DNA from: Scleropages formosus
Lineage: Eukaryota > Chordata > Actinopteri > Osteoglossiformes > Osteoglossidae
DNA length: 64,000 bases
Reading direction: 5' to 3'
Assembly (NCBI RefSeq): GCF_900964775.1
Contig: NC_041825.1
Location: 5,988,001 to 6,052,000 of the forward strand
The notes under the pieces were generated by a model. The model was not told where the DNA came from and ran no database searches. It saw only the letters and a list, made by a program, of their open reading frames with translations. The number at the start of each line of letters is the position of its first letter. The stretch's first letter is position 1. The translations under genes and the position numbers were made by a program. Of this stretch, positions 12,975-24,169 are shown piece after piece.

Positions 12975-13345
12975 AATCGGGCACGGTGGTACTGCGAGTA
13001 GTGCTTCTGTGTCAGAGTGGCTGGGGGTGCGAGAGGACATGGGTTCGATCCCTGTTCAGTCTGTGCGGCATTTGCAGGTTCTCCCCGTGTCTGCATGGGT
13101 TTCTTCCAGGTGCTCTGGTTTCCTCCCACACTCCAAAGACATGCTGTTAAGGTTCCCCCATAGTGTGTGAGTGACAGAGAGTGTGTGTGTGTTCCACTGA
13201 TGTATGGATGTGTGACCCAGTGTAAGTAGTCTGTAGCAGTGCAAGTCACTGCGGTGAATAAGGTGTGTGGGCTGATAACACTACCTAGAGTTCATTGGAA
13301 ATTGCTTTGGAGAAAAGTGTCAGCTAAATTAATAAATGTATTGAT
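12975..13345 (+). repeat. tRNA-headed V-type SINE, near full length
   Basis: The head has a B-box-like gggttcgatccc at about 13041. The central domain (ttctccccgtgtctgcatgg ... tccaaagacatgctg) is that of the vertebrate V-SINE/DANA-like superfamily. It ends in a LINE-like tail, ctttggagaaaagtgtcagc then taaattaataaatgta. It lies in the 5' intron of WDR24. Confidence 0.8.
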
Positions 13346-13471
13346 TCAGCATAAATACCTTGATCAAAGGTAACAGGATTTGAACCAGGAGCTCTGATTT
13401 TAAGGCGGCAGCCCTGACTGCTGTTTGGCTGACTGCATTCTCTCTCTTCTGTTTGCTCCATGTTGTACACC

Positions 13472-16400
13472 ATGGAGAAAATGGCACGAGTTACCACTGC
13501 CCTGGGCAATAATGCTATTAGTGGACACACCATGTTCTGCCATCTGGACGCTCCGGCAAATGCAATAAGCGTGTGCCGAGATGCGGCACAGGTGGTCGTA
13601 GCGGGGCGGAACATCTTCAAGATCTATGCTCTAGAAGAGGAGCAGTTTGTGGAGAAGATTAATTTGCGCGTCGGCCGTAGGCCGTCCCTGAACTTCAGTT
13701 GTGCCGATGTCATGTGGCACCAAATGGACGAGAACCTGCTCGCCACGGCAGCCACCAACGGAGCCGTGGTCACCTGGAACCTGGGCAAACCTTCGCGGAA
13801 CAAGCAGGACCAGCTTTTTACCGAGCACAGGCGCACAGTTAACAAGGTCTGCTTCCACCCTACGGAGGTGTACATGCTGCTGAGTGGCTCGCAGGATGGC
13901 TACATGAAGTGCTTTGACCTGCGCAAGAAGGAATCTGTCAGCACCTTCTCAGGTATCACCAGTGATTCTGTCAGCATTGAGGATCTGCAGATTTACATGT
14001 GACTCAGGTGACAGAGTTTGTGCATTGGCATTTTTTCCAGGCCAGTCAGAAAGTGTGAGGGATGTGCAGTTCAGCATGAGGGATTATTTTACATTTGCCG
14101 CATCCTTCGAGAATGGCAACGTCCAGCTGTGGGACATCAGACGGCCTGACCGATATGAGAGGATGTTCACTGCTCACACTGGACCCGTCTTTTGCTGTGA
14201 CTGGCACCCAGAAGATAGGTGAGTAACTCCCGCTGTCTTCTCAGAGGAACTGCCTGGGTCAGTGGAAGGCAGCGTCTTTTGGATTTTCTGCTAATGTCAT
14301 AATTCCCCCCCCCTTAACCTGCTCAGGGGTTGGTTGGCAACAGGTGGCCGTGACAAGATGGTGAAGGTGTGGGACATGACCACCAACCGAGCCAAGGAGA
14401 TCTACTGTGTGCAGACTATTGCCTCGGTTGCTCGTGTTAAATGGCGGCCAGAGCGGAAGTGGCACATTGCCACTTGTTCCATGATGGTAGACCACAACAT
14501 TTATGTATGGGATGTGCGGCGCCCTTTCATCCCTTTTGCCACCTTTGAGGAACACAAAGACGTTACCACTGGTATTGTGTGGCGTCACCTTCATGACCCC
14601 AACTTCCTCCTCTCGGGCTCTAAGGACAGCACCCTATACCAGCACATGTTTCAGGATGCCAGCCGGCCTGTGGACAAGGCCAACCCAGAAGGCCTTTGCT
14701 TTGGTCTTTTTGGGGACCTTGCCTTTGCGGCAAAGGAGAGCTTGATCAGTGGTGACTCCAACCGGAAGCCGTATGCCGGTGGGGACCGTCGTCATCCAAT
14801 CTTCTTCTTCAAGAAACCTGACCTCACAGAGCAGTTTCCCCATGTCTCCAGCACCCTCAGTGTCTTTGAGACAGACCTGAAGAGTAGCCATATGGACTGG
14901 TTTGTCAAAACAGCCAAGCTGTATGCGCTCAGCGGAAAGCCTTTCACAGAACTTTGTGATCACAATGCCAAGGTAGCCAAGGAGCTCAATCGACCTCAGG
15001 TACTAAAACTATATATGACACAACTTTTTAAGTGTTGTTTTAATTGGGGTGGCACGGTGGCACAGGGAGTACCGTTGCTGTCTCACAGCACCTGGGTGGT
15101 GCAAGAGGACGTGGGTTTGATCCCTACTCAGTCTGTGTGGAGTTTGCATGTTCTCCTTGTGTCTGCGTGGGTTTCCTCTGGGTGCTCTGATTTCCTCCCA
15201 TAGTCCAAAGACATGCTGTTCAGGTTTCCGCATAGTGTGTGAGTGACAGAGTGTGTGTTCCACTGATGTATAGATGAGTGACCCATTGTAAGTAGTATAT
15301 CTAGCAGTGTAAGTCACCCTGGTGAATAAGGTGTGTGAGCTGATAACACTACAGAGAGTCCATTGGAAGTCACTTTGGAGAAAAGTGTCTGATAAACAAA
15401 TGTAATTGTCTAGAAAGTATCTTGAATCTGATTTGTGTTTTTCTTGTTTTTAAAGGTTTCTACTACTTGGACAATGATACGGATTATGTTTTCAGACCCA
15501 GGGAATCTCAGTACAGTAGCGCCCAATCATAATATTAGTAAATTGGGTACATTGCCATTAATGAACAGGTAAGTTATTGTAATTTTATTAACTACTTTGA
15601 ATAATTTAAGAATATCAAGTGAATAAATCAACTTTGCCAGTTAGTGATTTAATGTAATTAGTCCAACTTCATTGTTGAAAAAACAAATTTAGTTTAGCTA
15701 ATAGAGCAAAGTTAAAATCTGGATTTAAGAACAAATGTAATTTCAACTGACAAATTTCAGCTCTGAATAGGAGCCTAGGTGTTGACAAGGATGACACAAG
15801 GCGAAGAGCCCTTCCCCTGTAATGAGTCTATCTTATCTTGTGCTTCTCACTTGTGTCGTGGCTGTGCCCCCCTGCAAGCTTATCTCAGAAATCTCCTGAA
15901 TTCTTCATCATAGTGCAAAACTATCCTGTCATACTAAGGAGCCCTAAAATGTGTAGAATTTGCAGCAAATAACTTTACGAATAGCTCAGGAACACGGCAA
16001 AGATGCAGGGTCCACAGGAAGAATGTGCAAACTCTACACAGAGAGAGACTCAAATCCACAGCCCAGAAATTGATCAATGCTACTTGCTGTGCCACCAAAA
16101 AGCACAGCAGAAAGCAGATTTTTGGAATCACATTTCACTTGTTACGTGAGGAAAGCCTGTGTTTCAGTAGCTATGTAATTTGCATATTTGGGGAAAACAT
16201 TCAATTATCCTTGAAAGTATGTGCTGCTTCATATTCCTTTTTCATTTGCCTTAATAGTGGAACAGTTACAGAAAGACTCAGTAATTTGAGTTGTAGGAAG
16301 AGAGCATTTTTCTGAAATGGTAACTATGATTTTTGTCAGTTTCAACATGAAGGAAATGACTGCAGGTCTGGGTAATGAAAATCGCTTGGACCGCAGTAAG

Positions 16401-18796
16401 GGAGAGATCAGGCAGGATACCATTCACATGGATTCTGGAAACCCCTTAATTAGCAACAATGATGGTGAGTTCCTCAGAAAATCAGTAAAAATGTTTACCT
16501 TTTGTAATTTTATATAATTGTCATTTATATATAGTTATGTCTCAAGTTAGAATGTTTTTTCATATATTATCTCTTGAACCTGATGTTTCTCAAAATGGCT
16601 TGAGTCATAAATGCTGTAGTATAGTTTTTTTTTTTTTTTTTGATGGCTGTTGTATACTGTTGATAGTTAATACTGTTTTGATTCTTATGCTGACATCAGT
16701 TTGATAAATTGTGCCTTTTACACTGAGTGTAAACCAAGCCCTCGCTGTGGGACTGTTTAATGTTTCTCCCCCAGAGAATGAAGAAACAGAGGGCAGTGAG
16801 GGACAGGCAGATTACATGTTTGGTGATGCAGAGCTGGATGATGATGACCTGTACTCTATGGAGCCTGACAACCAGGGCGGTGAGTCTGTAGTAGAATTGT
16901 GGTAGTATAGACAGACACATTCCAGCTATGCTTTTATTTCAGTAACAATAAGTGCAACTGTGAGTCTAAAGAGCTTTTCTGTCATGTCAGAGAAATGAGT
17001 ACTAAGAATAGTTTTTACGTGCTTATAAAAGATTGACAGGAAATTAAAATGTGAAACCTTTTTACAACAGTTTTATTCACAACACTGTAAAAATGAAGCA
17101 GTTTGGCAGAATTTGAGTGTCAAATTTCCATGCTAAACACTTAAAAGTAATCATAGCAGTGAATAGAGTTTCACTGTTGTCAGTTCATTTAAAAGCAAAG
17201 TGAGCCCAAGCAACAAAGGTGATGTCCTCCTTTGGCACTGAAACATTAGTTTTCTCTGGTATTTTGGTTCCTCATTTTTGGCAGTTGTGTCTCAGCTATT
17301 GTGACAAATTTTACTTGAAGGACTTGCTGCACACTTGAGCTGCATTTTATATTATGGGTGTCTGTTACTGGTGTTTGTGCTTGCATATAGAAAGGATGTT
17401 TGTTCAGAATCTATACACTGGTTTATATTTTCTATTTGTAGGATGGCTATTATGCAATGTTCAAATTAATTTGACCAATCTTTAAGTTTGTAATGTCATA
17501 TTTAAATTTCGTCTTAAATCTTGGTGGGTGGGTGTGTAAGGAAAGAAAATGTGTTAAACCTATGGTTCAGTGCACTTTCTAGACAAGAGCTTAAGGAATT
17601 GAACAGTGTGAATTGTGTTTCCCAGCTGAGGAACAGGAGTACACCCTGCCTCAGGAAGCGTTCCCATTACGGCACGAGATTGTGGACAACCCTTCTGCGC
17701 CAGAGCACCTGCAGGACAGGGCTGACTCTCCGCACATGAGCGGCAATGAGGCAGAGAGCATGTGCCTGACGCCCATCGAGTCCTTTTCCCTCATCTCCAT
17801 CTCGCAGCCACTCTTCAGCTCCCACCTGCCACCGTCCTTCTTCAGCCCCATGGTGCGCGAGATGCTGTGCTACTATGCTGAACAGGGAGATGTACAGATG
17901 GCCGTGTCTGTGCTCATTGTCCTGGGCGACCGCATACGCAGGGAGATTGATGATCTCACACAGGTTAGTGAAGTCTAAGCCTGTCACCTGGCTGTTGCTG
18001 TACAAGAACAACTTTTCCTTACTGCCTGACTTCTGTGGAATGGAGCCTAGAATATCAGTATTCTAAGTATAATCCATCCAGAATAAGCCAGTAGAGTACT
18101 TGCATTAATGGAGCCATTGCAGATGTGGGGACTGCATGATTTTGACCACACCTATGAAACCTGTGCACATGCAGGCATGTGGAGGAATGAGGTATACAGT
18201 CACTAAGGACTGTGTGACCGAGTTGCTCTGGTGCTTTTTATAACCTCCCCAGGAGCACTGGTACATGTCCTACATTGACCTACTGCAGCGCTTTGAGCTC
18301 TGGAATGTCTCCAATGAGGTTATCAAGATGAGCACATGCAGTGCTATCAACTGCCTCAACCAGGCCTCCACAACCCTGCACATCAACTGCAGCAACTGCA
18401 AGAGACCCATGAGCAACAAGGGCTGGATATGTGACAGGTGTGTCAGAAGGTCAACACTCTTTGTGTTCCACATTGCCAGGACGATTTTGTGCAGTGCTTT
18501 CATTACGGCGCTCTACAAAAACTGTAACCTTGTAATTGTCATTGGCACACAGCTAATGTCTGTTGTAATAAAGTCCCGTTTGTGTGTGGTTTGTTTAAGC
18601 AGAAGCTTTCTGCCCCTATCCCCCCAGGTGCCACCAGTGTGCCAGTATCTGTGCGGTGTGCCATCACGTGGTTAAGGGCCTCTTCGTGTGGTGTCAAGGC
18701 TGCAGCCATGGTGGACATCTGGAACATATCATGGACTGGATGAAGAGCAACTCGCACTGCCCTGCTGGCTGTGGGCACCTTTGTGAGTACACCTGA
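13472..18796 (+). CDS. WDR24: GATOR2 complex protein WDR24, complete
   Basis: WDR24 is a subunit of GATOR2, which relieves GATOR1 inhibition so that amino acids activate mTORC1 at the lysosome. Coding exons are 13472-13952, 14041-14218, 14327-14999, 15456-15568, 16340-16464, 16775-16879, 17626-17963, 18253-18437 and 18628-18796. Phases agree throughout and give 788 aa, against about 790 in human. The start [12 protein letters not shown] matches the vertebrate N terminus; an ATG 12 nt upstream is in frame but less likely. WD40 repeats fill residues of about 20-350 (for example [50 protein letters not shown]). An acidic linker ([20 protein letters not shown]) is followed by the helical block [14 protein letters not shown] and [18 protein letters not shown]. 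The C-terminal zinc-binding RING-like cluster has paired cysteines in [46 protein letters not shown] and [12 protein letters not shown]. No defect is seen. Confidence 0.97.
15048..15405 (+). repeat. V-type SINE in WDR24 intron 3
   Basis: This is a near full-length copy of the element at 12975. The head is ggtggcacggtggcacaggg, the B box is gggtttgatccc, the central domain is gtttgcatgttctccttgtg and the tail is ctttggagaaaagtgtctga. It stops about 50 bp before the exon 4 acceptor at 15455. The open frame of exon 3 runs on into it. Confidence 0.8.
15920..16105 (-). repeat. Degraded V-type SINE fragment
   Basis: The minus strand matches the central and head parts of the V-type SINE. On the plus strand this reads gaatgtgcaaactctacaca, then actcaaatccacagcccag and a tRNA-head remnant tgctgtgccacc. 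It lies in WDR24 intron 4. Confidence 0.5.
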
Positions 18797-18916
18797 AGAG
18801 TCAAGGGATAAGCCGTGCAATGCGGTGGAGGCAAAGGGACGTTCTGTCAAATCTGAGCCAGATGTTTTTGCAAGGGCTTGCAATCAGGAAGGCAAAAAGA
18901 AGCCAACATTTGAAAA

Positions 18917-18922
18917 ATAAAA
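18917..18922 (+). terminator. Candidate poly(A) signal for WDR24
   Basis: AATAAA lies about 120 nt after the WDR24 stop codon at 18796. Further copies occur downstream (about 20303, 20974 and 21435), so alternative longer 3' ends are possible. Confidence 0.5.
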
Positions 18923-21900
18923 ATGGTTTAATCTCTGAATTTTGCTTCATAATGTTTACTGTGATTGGTAGCCACTTTGCATAAACTTCTTTCACAATGT
19001 CAATAGGAAAAGCATGTGCAATGGTGCCTGTCTTCCTCACCATGTAGAGCCCTTTCACTTGAGGTAATCTACTCAGAGTACTGCCATGCTGCAACAGAGA
19101 GTGAGAAAGTCCTAGAGAATTTTGGCATAGCTTAAATTGTACAATCATAAGAGTCATGGCATTTGTGGAAAAATAGAAGCTTCACATCAGTCCAGTGTCT
19201 TCATAATCAAAATGGATGAAATTGCTGTGTTGTCATACTTCTTAATGTTAATTGATCATAATGGAGGGAGAACACCTTGATTTTTTTTTTTAAAAGCAGT
19301 AGTTGAAAACAGTTTCATGAAGCTACCTTCTGAGCAATAATTCAAAATGCAAGAAAATGGGAAGTCTGCTTTGAAAGTCAACATTAATCAGGGAGCTAGA
19401 GGGTAGGCATGATTATTGAGCATAGGGAACTATACCAGGACCTGGATAACAAGCTGCTTTGCTGGCCATACCTTTTAGTCTGCCAGTTCCCACAAGCAAT
19501 CCTTGGACTGCAACTACTGTAGGTTTTTCAGATCTAGAAAATCTGCTGAGAAAAACGTCCATTGCCGTTCTGCTTGTAATATTGCGATCGAGCTCTTTGG
19601 CAGGCAGTTACGGTCACCGCAGGGATTAAGGAAGGAAAAACCAGCCTTATTGGTGTGGTACCTTGCACTTCAAGAGCACACGTTTAGTGGTTATAAGGAG
19701 TTTGCTAGAAAACAGAGGATCTTCGTTGTATCCATCCCCCCGCCGCCCAAAATTATTCTGCTCTTGCTAAGCATGTGGAATTGTCTACTACATTTACTGA
19801 TTATTTCCAACACAATACATAGTGACATTATTGCCAGCAGTGCAGAAGTGACAGGTAGCAAAATGGATAAGATCAGACTCCTTGTAGCAGTACAGGATAT
19901 GTGTGGTGCTAATGTCAACTGACAGAGCTTGTTATGTCAACAAGAAGGGCTGTGCTGTATATGTGGCATTCTGGGTTTTTTTTTTTTTTTTGTGTATAAA
20001 CAGATTTGAAGGTTTTACCAGGCTTAATATGGTACCAGTTGCATGAGTAGGGAACAAAAGGTGGCCTCCCACTTCTTGAGGCTATTTACTGCCAACCCCT
20101 TGGCAGGAAGCCAGTTATGACCTGGTTAATTTGGAGGAAACTGGAGATGTACCTGCCAGCATTTTATTACTGGCATATTATATGGAGTGTGTAAAAGATT
20201 TGCTGAACTGCAGTTGTCATATTTCGTGCCATTTTGATCTACCCCTAGCTTTGGGAACATTTTGCTGTGGGCTTTATTTCAAGTTGAGCAATCTCATGGT
20301 GAAATAAATTGGGTCAACATTTTTACTTTCTTTTCTTTTCCCCCTCCTCTCTAAGTCAGCTGTGTTGCATGCAGGATTTGTTTTGTGGTAAAGCTCAGTG
20401 GAGGAGCCGACCCCTTCCCGCTTTAACAGTAAGGGTAAATATATGTTGTGAAGATTTTGTGTTCTTGTGGAAACGTCTACGAAAGATCACATCTTGATCA
20501 TATGTCATGGCTTATGTTTAAAATAATGCCCTCCCCCCTTCTTTTTTTGCCTTTTTTTGCTTTGACTTTATCGGGTCACAAAGCTGCTGCTGTTAAAGTG
20601 CATAAAATATGATAATACATTGAGTGACAGATCACTTTGCACTTCCAGGAATCTCTATACAAACACGTCCTTTCACCGTGGGAGACACGATGTGCCCATG
20701 CTAGTGTCTAATTCACAGTGCACCTACTAAGAGATATACACACAAATGTTTTAGCCCTCATTGCTGCTCCTCTTACCTTAGGTGTTGGTTTTCAACCACA
20801 CAGCAACTTGGTGCTCTCATGGTGCTATTTTGGTAGCTCGTTCATTTGATTTGCAACTGGGGTGTTTCCTCAGTGCCCCAAAGCAGGCTCTGGGACGTTA
20901 AAGGGAATCCACCATCAGTGCAATAAGGACAAACTGATCTGTACACACTGGTATTTACGTGCTGCTTTCTGTAAATAAAAATGAACACCAATGCTTATCT
21001 GTCAGTGGATAGCAAGGGAACAAGGATGATCATTTTAAATAGTATCTTAAGAAGGGTTTGTACGTAGACCCCTGCTGTTGTGTGTGTGGTTTTTTTTTTT
21101 TTTTTTTTTTTTTAAAATCCTGGTACACAGAACTGTCATGCAGGTACAGGTGCTTTTCCTTTACCCACAATGAAGAAAACCAAACATGTATAGCATGCTT
21201 TGAAACATCTATTACAGGAATGCTGTTTTTTTGCTTCTTTGTATATAATAATGCTTTTCCTCATATGTTCTTGACCCATTTTAATAGATCAAGAAGCTGG
21301 CTATAACTACACTTCCATGTATAAATGTTATTTTGTGTTTTTCTTGGACTTTGTGTAGCCATTGGCAGTCTGATTACAACAGAATTTTTGGCCTACTTAA
21401 AAACAGGACAGGCCCTAGCGTATAGTTTTTTATTAATAAATGTATAATATAGTAAATGTTTTGTGACCTTATTTGCTGATATTTGAAGCGTAATTAAAAG
21501 TTTTGGAATGTTCAGGGTTGCATTACATCAATACCACCCTGAAATTGGTAAAATATGGGCTTTCGGCAGGGGCACTGGTTTAAAAGAAGAGCTCTTTAAT
21601 ACTCCATACTTTGATCCTAAATATTTACCCTAACCTTTCCATATTTTGTAGATGAAAGAGCAGCTAATGATACACCACGTATCAGTGAATGTGTAATCAA
21701 TGCCTGCCCCCCCACTCATTTCACCACAACTTCAGTCAAACAACTGCTGTTGCTTCTGAGTCAGTTCAGTTTTCTACAAAAAAGTCTGGTGTGCTTTGAG
21801 TGTCAGCAGCACATAACTGATTTTTGAAACATGCCCAACTGCTGCTGGTGTTTGTGACCTTGCCTGCTGATTTGCATTCTAGTCCCTGTTAAGCTAATCA

Positions 21901-22740
21901 GTAAATTGGAGATGAATTGCCTGCCTTGTCTGTGAAGCCTGATATCCACACATCATGCTAAAGCAAGAAGACTTATAGAAAAACTAATAAAGGGCTTCCT
22001 TGGTCATTTGAGCTTTTGCTATGTAAATGTATTCCATATCCCTGTAAGGTAATATTCCATTTGTTAGTATCTGGTCAGTTTAGTGTGGTAAAGTCTTTCA
22101 ACTGAATTTAATCAAGCACCTCTTTACAAGTAACATTCTTTGTTACTCAAAGCTTAAAGTGCAAAAACAATTTGGGGGGGCATGAGGAATCATTAATGGT
22201 TTCTTCATATATTGTTCTAATGTAAAAATGGTGGTATAAGCTGAACATACAGAAAACTCCAACATCTCACAGAACATCTACAAACTCATGTAAATTCATC
22301 TACCTGCAGTGGGCAATTACTACTTTGGCATAAGCCCTCTTTACAAGTAACATTCAACACCCTTGACTACACAAACTACCAAAGTGTGTCTGTCTTGGTG
22401 ATTAAAATGCTTTTGCTGGCTGCAGTTCTCTCCTCAAATGACAGCAGGAATGATGTTAAATTCAATCATCAAGAAAAGAGTCTGCTTCCGTTTTAGACAA
22501 CAGTGCCACTGTGCCAAATCTACATAATCCTCTGCACAAAACAAGGGGTGTAATAAAGGGTGTAGAAGAGATTATCACAGACAATAGGCTTCAAATTCAT
22601 TTAGCACTTGAGTAGATGATTTAAAAAAAAAAAAACCCACCAACAGCAAGAATTTCTTTCTGGCACTTTAACAGCTAATGGAAAGTCTTTGCATTTCATT
22701 CTTTTGTGTTCAGAAAAGCATTTTCTGTCTAGGTAGTCAA
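18923..22740. other. No gene recognised between WDR24 and ANKS3
   Basis: This is AT-rich DNA with T runs near 19977 and 21090 and A runs near 22622. Short open frames show no family resemblance, splice-phase support or codon bias. It may hold alternative WDR24 3' UTR sequence. Confidence 0.5.
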
Positions 22741-22754
22741 ATTCAAGGACAATG

Positions 22755-22760
22755 TTTATT
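22755..22760 (-). terminator. Candidate poly(A) signal for ANKS3 transcripts
   Basis: The plus strand reads TTTATT, so AATAAA lies on the minus strand about 150 nt past the stop of the candidate exon at 22912-23109. This would make that exon the 3'-terminal exon of an ANKS3 transcript. Confidence 0.4.
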
Positions 22761-22911
22761 TCATGTAATTCACATTCTTACTACTTATTACACCAAATTC
22801 ATGCAGAACACATTGGTGTGTCAGTTGTCTTAAATGGTGTGTGAGAGAGAGGGGAAGAACAAGAGGCAGATCAATTTACAGGTGACTCCCTCTATTGGAC
22901 CTGCCCCCCAC

Positions 22912-23109
22912 CTACTCTGCACAGAACAGCTCCCCATGCCCAGGTGGCTCCAGCACAGGCTTATGGGTAGGGAGACAGCTGCCCTCCAGCCTGCTTGTCA
23001 TGTCCATGGCGAGCTCCTGCTGTGCCTGGTCCAAGCCCTCCTTTTCTCTCACAAGCTTGTCTAGGGTGGCGGTCTCACCCTCCGTCAGAAACTGCATCAA
23101 GGAGAAGCT
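22912..23109 (-). other. Candidate extra 3' exon downstream of ANKS3, coiled-coil-like frame
   Basis: On the minus strand a good branch-point and polypyrimidine acceptor (tttgctcccttag) is followed by an open frame. It starts SFSLMQFLTEGETATLDKLV, has REKEGLDQAQQELAMDM, and stops near 22912. The composition looks coding and alpha-helical. Its phase (0) does not match the preceding ANKS3 exon, which already carries a stop at 23265. It could be a 3' UTR exon, or coding in an isoform that joins from a phase-0 ANKS3 donor such as the one at 24535. Confidence 0.4.
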
Positions 23110-23264
23110 CTAAGGGAGCAAAGAGACCCAAGAATCAGCTCATGCTGCGGAGGAGCCAACGGACAGCCGACAGTTCGATTCAGAACCCGCTCGGCGAGTT
23201 CTACGGTTGAAAAGGAGTCACCAAAACCCAGATGTGGACGGTGCAGAAAACTCACTGGTCTCTA

Positions 23265-24136
23265 CTAGGATGCCTCCCAGTTCTCTGTAACCTTCTCTGC
23301 GGTACTTAGCCTCCTCAGGCTTTGGGTCAGCACCTGGAGATTCTTTCCTTGAAGACCATACAGATGAAGAGTCCTCTTAGAGAGACACGGACGCAGATAA
23401 GAGTAACGAGACAGTCCTTAATAACCAGTGAAGGATTATAAAGGATTGAGAGAAAGTGAGGGATTTGCCTTAACCAATGGCGAACCATCAGTGTACCGCT
23501 TTGACGTTTCTATTTTATGGCTCCCAGTTGGATTCCCACCTTACCCATCTCATTCTCATAAGCTTCCATCTTCAACATAAGCTCTGTGAGGCCCAGGGAT
23601 TTAAATTCCTCCAAAATCTTATTTCCTGTGAGAAAACAAAAAACACTTCAGGTACAGACATGGAAATTCATGAAACATCACCTGCAACCGGGGCTTCTTG
23701 AAATGGGGAAAGAAAAAAAAAAAAAAAAACTGGATTTAAAGTCTAAGAAATTCGATGTGACTTGCCTTTCCCACCAGTCTCTGCTTTGAGCCTGACCTTG
23801 CCTTCACCAGGTACGATGACTCTGTCGCTCCACAGGCGCGAGAAGAGCTCCCTCTGACAGGTTCTGTCCATCACACACACGGCATGGTCACTAAAGGTTC
23901 CCTAGTCACTCTAAACAGTCACGCTCTCTCTACTCGAACCCTCGTCTAAACAGCCCCAGTCGTTACTCTTCACAGCAGGTGCAAAGGCACAACACACTCC
24001 TTTTACACATTTCATTTCCCTTACATGTACAGACCTTGACCAAGGCTGCTAAAAGGGAGGCAGGATTCAAACCTCCGTCCTCCCCATTTAAGGAAGCAGC
24101 TCGAACCATTACATCATCTGCTCCATTTCTTAACAC

Positions 24137-24169
<33 letters not shown>

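Noticed and set aside
13460-13471. Upstream in-frame ATG of WDR24
   Set aside because: It would add MLYT before MEKM. The conserved vertebrate N terminus starts at MEKM, and the 13472 ATG has the better context (acaccATGG).
13953-14002. Extension of WDR24 exon 1 frame past 13952
   Set aside because: A good donor at 13953 and the matching acceptor at 14040 restore the conserved [13 protein letters not shown] sequence. The extension is intron.
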